DNA from: Fonticula-like sp. SCN 57-25
Lineage: Eukaryota; Nucleariida; Rotosphaerida
Reading direction: 5' to 3'
DNA length: 29,799 nt
Assembly: GCA_001724245.1 (NCBI GenBank)
Contig: MEDX01000049.1
Coordinates: 1 to 29,799 of the forward strand
The notes below the pieces were generated by a model. That model was not told the origin of the DNA. It saw only the letters and a list, made by a program, of their open reading frames with translations, and ran no database searches. Shown one piece after another: positions 21,061-29,407 of this stretch. Position numbers and translations under genes: made by a program. How positions within the stretch are numbered: the first letter of the stretch is position 1; every line of letters starts with the position of its first letter.

Positions 21061-21447
21061 ATGGAGGTGTCGGTAAGTGTGTCCGATGCGGGCGGCCGCT
21101 CCTTTTCGCTGGCGGTGCCGGTCGAGGGCGGCGACACGCTCGCTGCGCTCAACAAGGTCCGCGAACGTACGTGTAGAAGGATTTATTATGTTGTTATTCT
21201 AAGTTGTATTTTGACACAGAACTGAACGATGCGCTGACGGGGATGGTGGCGGACAGCGATGCCGCGGCCGATCTGCCTGATCCCGAAACGCTCGGCAGCG
21301 ACGACGAAAAGGAACTCGAAAAGGAAATTGCTGCGCTCGAAGTGCGTTGCTTTCTTTTTTGGTTTACCTTACGCGCGTATTAACATTTTTGTGCAGCGGC
21401 CATCGAAAAAGACCAAGCAGGCGCGCCGTGCTGCACCGTCGTCGTGA
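21061..21447 (+). CDS. Small acidic protein, possible GON7-like KEOPS subunit
   Basis: 92-residue protein from exons 21061-21166, 21220-21341 and 21397-21447 (introns 53 and 55 nt, donors GTACGT and GTGCGT). No single open frame covers it. The start MEVSVSVSDAGGRSFSLAVP looks like a beta hairpin. It is followed by one helix (DTLAALNKVREQLNDALTGM), an acidic segment (PETLGSDDEKELEKE) and a basic end (RPSKKTKQARR). Size and order match human GON7, a small largely disordered subunit of the KEOPS complex that makes the t6A tRNA modification. The match is by layout and a few positions only, so the assignment is tentative. The gene model itself is well supported by splice signals, frame and the shared promoter. 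Confidence 0.65.
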
Positions 21448-22176
21448 TCCGCTCGGCGCATCAGCGTGCTGCCATGCTCAACTCCCTGCTTAACATGTTT
21501 GTGCTGTACTATACTGTTGATTGACCGAATTCATATATGTTCTTCAATTCATATCTGATCTCTTTTTCCCTAATGCCATGATGGCTGATTACCGTGATGG
21601 CAATGTCGCCATGCCGCCCCTTCACAGGATCGGTCTCGTGCATTACCCATACTTTTATTGACATAGGACCGAGGCCATGAGCTAGTCACAAGCGCCGAAA
21701 TAAGAAAAGGCGTCCTAAGCGACGAAAAGATGATACATTCCTGAGCGCGGCACCAAACATGCCGACGAGATACCTTGTAGTTGGAAACTGGAAAGCGGGC
21801 GAAAACAAGATGATATAAAAGGGAAAGGAAAGGAAAAGTGTCGCGTGCGGGGCTAATCCGCGGCAATTCTCAATAATCGGGAGAGACGCCGCAGGAAAGA
21901 CCAAATAAACCGCCGTAGCAGACATCTATACTACCCTTCTGCCAATAAACATGTGCGCGCGAAGCGAACGGCAAACGGACCAACATAGCGGCAAGCTAGA
22001 AAATGAAACAAAAAGCAGACGAAAAGCAAACAAAAACCATGTAAAAGGAGAGAAAATAAATATGATGACGTGGCGAGACCAAAGGAAGAAGCCAGGAAGA
22101 AGCAAGAAAAGCAGCGCCACGCCTTCTACGTGGCCAACCACCCTTCACTTTACCCTTTGTTCCACCACGTGGCCAC
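21448..22176. other. Convergent intergenic region, probable long 3' UTR of CCCH gene
   Basis: 729 bp between convergent stops, the largest 3'-3' gap in the window. There is no supported gene. On the minus strand UAUUUAUU occurs at 22062-22055, 115 nt after the CCCH stop. The first clear minus-strand AATAAA is near 21653-21658. Plus-strand AATAAA words occur near 21903 and 21943. Confidence 0.5.
22055..22062 (-). promoter_or_regulatory. UAUUUAUU AU-rich element downstream of CCCH gene
   Basis: On the minus strand the sequence reads UAUUUAUU, the nonamer core known to be bound by tristetraprolin-type tandem zinc fingers. It lies 115 nt past the stop of the gene encoding such a protein, so autoregulation is possible if it is inside the mRNA. 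Confidence 0.4.
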
Positions 22177-23139
22177 TCAGACGCAGAGGAGTTCAAAGAT
22201 GGGCAGTCTGCGGAGATGCAGCTCGACCGGCTTGATGATGAGCGGCTGATGATCGCCGCTGTCGTCGATCCCGTCATCGCTGCTGCTCGAATACCCCGTC
22301 ATGGAGCGCTGCGAGCGCGCGCGCGCCTCCTGAAATGCCGAGTAGACGGCGGACGGCGTCGGCGGCAGCGCCTCGGTGGCCTCGCGCAGCGCAAAGAATT
22401 CGTCGACGGTCGACTCGTCAGAGGGGGCATTGTGGAAAAGGAGGTAGTTGAGCGGCGACCACGGCGACCAATAGCGAGGCAGGCCGTCAAGGTGGACGAA
22501 GCGGCAGCGCTTGCCATAGGGGCAGGTGCCAATCGTGTGGAAGGTCTGTGCGAATCGGGGAAGGAAAAGAGAAAAAATGGTTAGATGTCAAGATGACAAA
22601 GTGTCAATGTGTCAACGCACCTTGCACACTTCGGTCTTGTAGCGCGGGTGCCGCGCGAGCTGGCGGATCTCGTCCTCGCCGTGCGCAAACTGGCACTTTG
22701 AGCCGTAGCGGCAGTGGCGCGTTTCTTCAAAGGAGCGGCAGAGCTCAGTCTTGTAGAGCGATTGGCGGCGGCCGTCTTCGCCGTGGACCGTCTTGGTGCG
22801 GTGATGCGGGCGCGCTGCTGACGGCGACAGCGGCGCATCGTGCATCATTGACGACGAAGAAGAGCTCATAGGCGCCGAGCTACTGTTGTGCCACGCTGCG
22901 TTAGAAAATAATACATTTTCACAGCGGATCATCACGCACGTTCGGACAAGTTGCTGCGGCTGCTGACGCTGCAGCATCTGGGAATGCGACGCGACTCTCT
23001 TTCCAAAGTCGCCCGGAAATCCCGCCTGCCCGACAGCGGCCTCGGACAGCTGCGGGTGCCCCGAATAATAATTCCCAAACGACGATCCGAGCGACCAGCT
23101 CGCCTTGGAGCCCTGCGCGTCATGGTAGGAGGAGTACAT
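22177..23139 (-). CDS. Tristetraprolin-type tandem CCCH zinc-finger protein
   Basis: RNA-binding protein that in known relatives (ZFP36/TTP, yeast Cth2) binds AU-rich 3' UTRs and recruits the CCR4-NOT deadenylase. Exons 23139-22940, 22882-22621 and 22545-22177 give 276 residues. Finger 1 begins YKTELC near residue 110; both fingers are exact C-x8-C-x5-C-x3-H, each preceded by YKTE(L/V)C, with exactly 18 residues between them as in TTP. The 75-nt intron splits finger 2 just after its first Cys-Lys. The C terminus [11 protein letters not shown] resembles the RRLPIFNRIS motif through which human TTP binds CNOT1. The N-terminal part is Ser/Gln-rich and disordered. Intron 22883-22939 (57 nt) is a multiple of three with no stop, so a 295-residue retained form is possible. 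Confidence 0.88.
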
Positions 23140-24016
23140 GGCTGCAGAGAAATCCCTGCACCCGGTCAACGGGTACCGCGGCTAATGCAGACCGTCCGCG
23201 CGCGAAAGGTGCACCTCGGCGCGCGGCAGTTATGGAGAGAAAAAGGGGGAAATAGTACAGGAAAACTCGGCCCGGCGACACTCTAGCAGAGCCGGACAGA
23301 GATGAGAGTAGCGTTTGGTGGCGCGCCCCCGCCCTAAACGACCAGCAGCTATTATCGTCTCAACGAGAGTTTGACAAACTCTTTGCGCGCTGGGACGAGC
23401 AAAGCTTCCGAAAGGTGCGTTGAGACGATATTGCATGTGATGGTCACATTATTGGATGGACGGCGGTCAAAGTGTCAAACGAGTGATGTGGGGCAGAGTG
23501 AATAGTGGATTCTATGTCAGTTGAATCCATCATCAATCCATCTCGAAGACGCTTTGTTGTGCCAGGCCTGTGGCAATCTTGCAGACGAATTATGCGCTAA
23601 AAATGGGTTTGTGTTGCTGTTTGACCATCTGGTGCATATATGGCAACATGTTTATGATGTAATGGAAGGGCCAGCGCCCCGCGACAAGGGCAATAGACAA
23701 TGATCACATAGAGGATCATGTATTTCCACCAAAAAATGAAAGTTGACGCGTATCCACAGCTCCGCCCTTACTTTGCTCATCTCCCAGTACATATTCTACG
23801 CTTCCCACTTTTCTCTTTCCCCCGCGCCGCTCGTCCCGGTGCGGTTCCTATCGAGTCCCCATCGGCGCCCCTATGGTCATGGGTCTTTTTCACAGGACCG
23901 CATCTGATTGGTCCGCTCGCCGATGCTGAAACGCCATTGGCCAGTTTTCATCGCTTTCACCCGCTTTCCCAGGTTGTTTTCCATCCCCCACATCGTGCGG
24001 GGTACAGTTGGGATCC
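23140..24016. other. Intergenic region, CCCH and protease promoters
   Basis: 877 bp. It includes the CCCH promoter, a doubtful small gene (23185-23703), and the protease promoter with CTGATTGG at 23904-23911 and CCATTGG at 23934-23940, 80-110 bp before the protease ATG. The remainder shows no coding bias. Confidence 0.45.
23185..23703 (+). CDS. Doubtful small three-exon gene or pseudogene
   Basis: Candidate only. Exons 23185-23208, 23346-23414 and about 23521-23703 read in one frame: MQTVRARK, then QLLSSQREFDKLFARWDEQS and FRK, then LNPSSIHLEDALLCQACG to a TGA stop, about 91 residues. The second donor is GTGCGT, matching the local consensus exactly, and both sides are in phase. Against it: the first donor is GTGCAC, the introns are long (137 and about 106 nt), no clear branch site precedes the last acceptor, and codon use (CTA, TTA, TTG) is unlike the neighbours. 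I recognise no domain. It could be a decaying gene, or an untranslated exon of a longer transcript. Confidence 0.22.
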
Positions 24017-25371
24017 ATGAAGGCCACTTCAGTCCTTGTGCTGCTGGGCCTCGTCGCCGTCGCCACCGCGCAGGTGTCGACCCGCGGTACGTCTTTTTGC
24101 TCTGTCTCTTTTTTCCTTTTGGCGCAATTTCTGACATGTTTCATGCAGGTCGCTTTTCGCCCCGCGGTGAGGAGGGCGCTGTTGTTTCCCTCCCCGCCCT
24201 CGACAACGCCAAGCTCCTTGCCGAGGAGACCGGCGGCCACGGAGGCTACCAGTTCGCCCGCCCCATTGACGTGAAGCTTACCCTTGAGGACGGCCGCTGG
24301 ACCACCCGCGCCGATGGCACCAAGGCCTGGACCCTGACTGTTCGCTCGCGCACCGCCACCAGCCTCAGCGCTGTGTTTGACAACTTCCACCTCCCTGCCG
24401 GCGGCGAGTTTTACGTGTACACCCACGACACCGTCCGCGGCGCCTTCACCTCTGCCAACAACAAGGCGCACGGCTGGTTCAGCACCGCGCCCCTCCGCGG
24501 CAACGCCCTCACCTTTGCCTACATCCAGCCCGCCGATGTCGAGGAGCTCCCCGAGATCAGCATTGCCAAGATCGCTCACGGCTACAAGGAGGCCTTTGGC
24601 GATGCCGGCCGCTGCAACATCAACGTTGTCTGCCCCGAGGGCCGCGAGTGGCGCGACCAGATCCGCGGTGTTGCCATGATGCTGACCGAGTTTGGCTCGC
24701 GCTACTGCTCGGGCTCGATGATCAACAACGCGCTCAACGACGGCCGCCAGCTCTTCCTCACCGCCAAGCACTGCACTGGCGGCGACATGTACGCCGACCA
24801 GCTCATGTTCAACTACGAGTCGGAGATCTGCGACGTTGCCGAGCAGGAGGACGGCAACACTGAGAGCACCGTGTCGGGCCTGCAGATGCTCGCCTCGTAC
24901 TCGAGCTCGGACTTTGCCCTCTTTGAGGTCGAGGAGACCATCCCCGACTCGTGGAACGTTTTCCTCAACGGCTTCAGCGCCGAGAACGTTGCCCCCTACA
25001 ACATGGTCGGCATCCACCACCCGTCGGGCGACATCAAGAAGATCTGCTGGACCAACGAGACCGGCGTCGCCGACTGGTACTCGGAGGCCCCCAACAAGTT
25101 CCACTGGGAGGTCCCGCACTGGGACGACGGCACCACCGAGCCGGGAAGCTCGGGCTCGCCGCTCTTTGACCAGAACTACCGCATCGTCGGCCAGCTCCAC
25201 GGCGGCGCCGCGTCCTGCACCAACACTGGCGGCTACGACTCGTACGGCGCCGTCTGGGCGTCGTGGGACCAGGGTACCGAGAAGCTCCAGGAGTTCCTCG
25301 ACCCCGAGAGCTCGGGCGTCCGCATCGTCGAGGGTATCGACCTCGCCACCGCGCGCCGCGCCCGCAACTAG
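24017..25371 (+). CDS. Secreted trypsin-fold protease, lysyl endopeptidase-like
   Basis: 430-residue secreted serine protease from exons 24017-24086 and 24149-25371 (62-nt intron). Signal peptide MKATSVLVLLGLVAVATAQ. Residues about 20-195 form a propeptide or jelly-roll-like N-terminal region. The protease domain starts CNINVVCPEG and has catalytic His in LTAKHC, Asp in SSDFALFE, and Ser in EPGSSGSPLFD. The sequence VGQLHGGAASC and the end SWDQGTEKLQEFLDPESSG closely resemble bacterial lysyl endopeptidases (Achromobacter/Lysobacter type, family S1). Lys specificity is not proven by what I can see. The intron with a local-type donor (GTACGT) and GC-rich codon bias show that it is a resident eukaryotic gene. 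A digestive role in a feeding protist is plausible. Confidence 0.9.
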
Positions 25372-25847
25372 ATAGCCACGAGCCGTCTGGCGCTGTATTG
25401 GACACTGTAAGCTAATACAGACACTTGCTATATCTAATGTTTATTTGTTTTTGCGGTAAAATGCGGGTATGTTTGTCATGTGGTCGCAAACACGCCAAGA
25501 ACGTGACAAAAACCTGAAAAAACGTGGCAAAAATGCTGACAACAATGCGGCAACGGTCACGGAAAAAATGCTGCTAAAAATGTCAATTCTTGATCAGATT
25601 GTTGTGTTGGCGGGTGAGCGCTGATTGGACCGTACTTTTGGTATTTCGCCTTATGCAGTTGTTTGTTTTCCTTTAATGGGAATTTTGGAGTCCAACAACC
25701 ATTTAAGGCGATTCGTCCCCCACCCTTCGAGCCAAATATGGTAGCATTCCTAGGTGGGTGGTCGAGCCTTCACTGGTGTTGTTCCAGCCCCGTCGTTGCG
25801 GATCCCGTGCCCACTTTTTTGCGCCCGCCGCCCCCACCGCCGCAGCG
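25372..25847. other. Intergenic: protease 3' end and 7TM gene promoter
   Basis: 476 bp. AT-rich with repeated AAAAATG(C/T)-type words at 25500-25590. GCGCTGATTGGA at 25618-25629 is a CCAAT box also found, identical over 12 bp, upstream of 12-Cys copy 1 (10391-10402). No gene is seen. Confidence 0.45.
25621..25628 (-). promoter_or_regulatory. CCAAT box upstream of the 7TM gene
   Basis: CTGATTGG, about 220 bp before the start codon; the same word lies upstream of the protease and of 12-Cys copies 1 and 3. Confidence 0.4.
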
Positions 25848-27028
25848 ATGGACACCATAAACCTGCTCTTTTTCGTGCTCACAGTAATCGCGCTGTGTTT
25901 CTGCGGATTGACCTTTATCCCGCTCTTTTTCGTAAAGTCGCTCTGGGTTCTGCCCGGCCGTCTCCTTTTCCTCTCCAACGTCCCCGTGGCTACCGCGCTG
26001 ATCGGCTACGTGATCACCGCCCCGCTCAACTATGACCCGTTTCAGCTATCGCGCGCCGCCTGCGTCGTCCAGGGCTACCTGATCAGCCTCGGCTTCCAGG
26101 GCGTCGTCGCCGTCGTGTTCCTCTACGTCCACCTCGTCTACATGCTGGTCATTCGCGAGGTCAACGATGCAACCATTCGCAAGCACAACTACGTTGGCTC
26201 CGCTCTCATTATCGCCCATTTGGTTGCCTCCATCATCGCCAATGAGCTGACGGGCGGCATGACCCCGCGCGGCCCCTTTTGCGCGTCGTCCAGCCTCTAC
26301 GTCGTCCTCATCTTCCCCTTTTACACCTTTGGCCTGCTCGGCTTTTTGATGGTGTACCAGTGCGGAGCCATCATGATGCGCATCTGGCGCGTCACCCAGC
26401 GCCTCGAGTCGACGTCGTCGCGCGATGGCTCCGGGAAAAAGTTTAGGTGCTGCGGCGTCAGGCGGTCCTTTGCCAACATCAACTTCCTCTACCTCAACAT
26501 GGTCCTCCTGTGCCTCCTGCTGGCCGGCGTCGTCTGGTGCGCCAACCGCGCTTTTCTTGCGCACCTTGTCTAACGCTTTTTTCGTGCAGGGCGACCGCGA
26601 TCCGCCGCAGCATCCAGTACTATTCGGACCAAGCGAACATGGCCGAGTATGTCAGCGGCTACATCGCGTACCCGATCGCCTGCATGGTCTTCTCGATCGT
26701 CATCCTCACGTCGGCGGCGTACCGCAAGATCTTCCGCTCCGCCTACCGCTTTGTCTTTGGGCCCTGCTGCGACTTTACGGACCTGACGACCTCCTCGTCG
26801 TCCGCGACCGTTTCCCAGACCGAGTCAAAACACAAGCTCGTCGAGCTCAAGTCGGACATCAGCAGCAAGGATCTCGCCGACCCGGAGGGCGGACAGATCC
26901 CCGCGCGCAAGAAGAGCACTGGGTACATTGAGCCAGCCCCCATCCAGGATATCATGCTCTCGCCGGCGGCGGCCTTTTTGCTCTCTGAAAGCGGCTGGGA
27001 CCCCGCGTCGATCGGCATCAACTACTAA
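25848..27028 (+). CDS. Seven-transmembrane receptor-like protein
   Basis: 375 residues from exons 25848-26536 and 26590-27028 (53-nt intron between TM6 and TM7). Seven hydrophobic segments are visible: INLLFFVLTVIALCFCGLTF, LLFLSNVPVATALIGYVI, the long CVVQGYLISLGFQGVVAVVF segment continuing to LVYMLV, ALIIAHLVASIIA, SLYVVLIFPFYTFGLLGFLM, NFLYLNMVLLCLLLAGVV, and YIAYPIACMVFSIVILTSAA. Cysteines at the start of TM3 and before TM5 (GPFCASS) could form the extracellular disulfide common in GPCRs. There is a basic third intracellular loop (RVTQRLESTSSRDGSGKKFR) and a Ser/Thr/Lys-rich tail of about 95 residues. The layout fits a GPCR of the cAMP-receptor-like or fungal nutrient-receptor kind, but I cannot place it in a class. 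Ligand unknown. Confidence 0.75.
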
Positions 27029-27394
27029 AAAGATTATTGGCGAGTCCAAATGGAGATGAATTCTCCTTTTTTTCTGGGTGTTTCACCTTTTTTGACTGCT
27101 TTATTATGTTCTGCGATGTACATTAGTCCTCCCTGTACCCATGCCTTTTTTTCCGAGTCTTGTATTGCACCGAATTCCAACCAAGTTTCGATATCAATGA
27201 ACGACCGTCAATTTAGCTCAACTAGCTGCCCTTTTGAAACTAAAAAAAGTTCAGTTTGCAGTTTGCACATATCAGTATCCGTACAATCAGTTGTGTGCTT
27301 TTCAAAAGATGTATATTGATTTAGATAGAGTACATGCCAATGCTCATGGTGATAAAATACAACCGAATTCCCTCTGGTAATAATATTCAGATAG
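27029..27394. other. Convergent intergenic region, no gene seen
   Basis: 366 bp, AT-rich, between the stops of the 7TM gene (plus) and the USP gene (minus). No open frame shows local codon bias, and no repeat stands out. Confidence 0.5.
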
Positions 27395-29407
27395 TCACGC
27401 CTGACCCTTCTTCTTCTTCTTGTTCTTTTTACTTGCCTTTTTACCCGACTTTTTTCTTCCCGCCACGCCATCCGGCATCTGCACCTCCTCGGCCGACTCA
27501 TCCGCCGCCTGCCGCTGCCCCTCAACCAGCCGCTTCGCGCGCGCCGGCGGACCGCCAAACCGCCCAATCAGAGCACGGTAAGCGTCCCGCGACACGCTCA
27601 CCCACGTGGACATGTCTTCTGGCGTGCGCATCGCCACATCGCCGCGCAAGAGTGGCCCCGGCGCAACCACATGGGCGAACGCAGTCATCCACCGCGACGA
27701 TATGTACACGTGACCACTGCTGCTATCATCAATACTCGCCCACGTGGTCTCGCGCAGCCTAACAATGTCCTCTGGCGCCCTTCGCCGGTAAAAGAGGAGA
27801 TACGCCTCAGTCTATCATATTATGTTAGCCACATGCAAACTAAATTCGAGTTTGCACCTTTGCGACGTTCTCCGGCGACTCTTGCGTGACGCGCCTATCA
27901 TCAAATTTAAACCATTTTTGCTGCTCTGTCCGCATGGCACACGCCGTATAATGCCCACACGCAAGACTTCCATGATGATTCACGACGGCCACGAGGTCAT
28001 AAAGTGTGTCAGCAGTCTTTTCCCCATCACGGCAATACTCGCTCAAGTCAAGTCCACTTGTCGGAAATCTTACTTGGGAAAACACTTTTTGCGCCGACAT
28101 GGCGTACTTTGTGTGTCGAAACCGCTTCAATTGAAGGCAAAGTACTTGAGGAAGCGAATCCAATGAAAATCGCTTGACACTTTCGGTGCATCGGCGGCAG
28201 TGCTCGCAAAGGACGGCGTCGGCGCCAGTGAGTCGCTCGGGCGAGAAGAAGCTTGAAAGGCAGTCGTTGAGGGAAAGGGAGCCGTCCTTGGAGGCGGGCG
28301 AGGAAAGGCCGACGTAGGAGAAGGCAGAGGAGAAAAAGTCGCGCGCGAGAGTTGACCAGCCGCGGCGGCGAGTGAGGGGAGGTGAAGGGGAGCGGTCAAT
28401 GGGGAGGGAAAGGTCGAAAAAGGGTTCAACAACTACCGATTCCTATAAAAATTGAAATGGATATGAGTGAAAAGCAGAAAAATGACACGAGAATAGCAGG
28501 AAAAGGCACAAAAAACTACCAAAAAGCACAATTTGCACAATTTGCACAATTTGCACAATTTTTCGCACCTTTAGGCACTCTTGGCATGTTACTTTGCTCG
28601 CCAAAGAACCTCCAAATGTATCGCTCACGATACTCTTTTCCGCCGCGCCCTCCTCCCGCTTCTCCTTGAGCTCCTCGTGCGTCGCGTCGAGCACGAACCG
28701 CAGCAGCTCGTGCGCGTCCTGCTGCGAAAATCCCCTAAACTGCGCATTCCTCACCTTTACTTCCCGCACCAGATCGGATGGCGCCACCGTCGATGCGCCT
28801 TCTCGCGCCGCCGACACGTACAACTGACGAAACGCGCCAGCGAGGCCGGTCATGCCGGGCGGTGCGCCAACAAAGTGGCTGCTGAGCGGCTCCACCGCCA
28901 TGAGCGCCTGCAGGGCGGCGTTCAGGTAGCACGTGTTGCCGAGATTTTCCAGCCCGACGATGCCGCGGCCGGCATCGGGCGGCGGCGGCGTGCGCTTGAG
29001 GGGCACGGACGCTGGCGTTGAATAAAGGGCATCGAGGGATTGGCAGAGCGGCTCGGCGCCATCGAGTGGCGCGTCAGTGTCCCAGAGTGCGAGGTCGCGG
29101 TCGCAGGCGTAGCACCAGGCAAGGCGGTTCGATGTGTGGGCCACGACGGGATGCCCGCTCGAGGCGTGGTGCGACACGGCATGCGCCGACGAGGTTCGGC
29201 CGCAGCCAATGTGGCCGCAGGATTCCTGAGAAGCGTTAGAAATAATAATGAAGAAAATAATTGGCGCACTGAGAGACACAGCCAGAGGTCGGTGGAGGAA
29301 GCGCCGCAGTCGGTGCACGCGAGATGCGATGGCGACAGCGACTGTATGTGCGACGCGAGAAACGCCGCTGACGACGACGGCAGATGTGGACACTCGCCGT
29401 CATGCAT
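27395..29407 (-). CDS. Ubiquitin-specific protease, USP20/33-type, with DUSP domain
   Basis: Deubiquitinating cysteine protease of 598 residues from exons 29407-29270, 29225-28569, 28442-27858 and 27811-27395 (introns 44, 126 and 46 nt). An N-terminal zinc-finger UBP domain (CPHL, ACTDCG, CGHIGCGR, WCYACD) would bind the free C-terminal tail of ubiquitin. The catalytic domain has the Cys box GLENLGNTCYLNAALQAL, QQDAHELLRF, paired zinc-ribbon cysteines (CQEC and CEHCRRC), and the His box HHGSLACGHYTAC followed by WFKFDD. After the catalytic domain, SSRWMTAFAHVVAPGP and WVSVSRDAYRALIGRFGG resemble one DUSP domain, an arrangement found in USP20/USP33. The end is Lys-rich. It is shorter than the human proteins. 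The finger begins one codon after the exon-1/2 border (LSES|CGHIGCG). Confidence 0.9.
28522..28560. repeat. 9-bp tandem repeat (ATTTGCACA) in a USP intron
   Basis: About four copies of the unit ATTTGCACA lie in the 126-nt intron just downstream of its donor. The repeat explains why this intron is more than twice the usual length. Confidence 0.7.

Noticed and set aside
22932-23123. Alternative Arg-rich first-exon frame for the CCCH gene
   Set aside because: The composition is typical of an antisense/out-of-frame reading; the [10 protein letters not shown] frame has normal low-complexity composition and joins through a consensus intron with a better-placed branch site.
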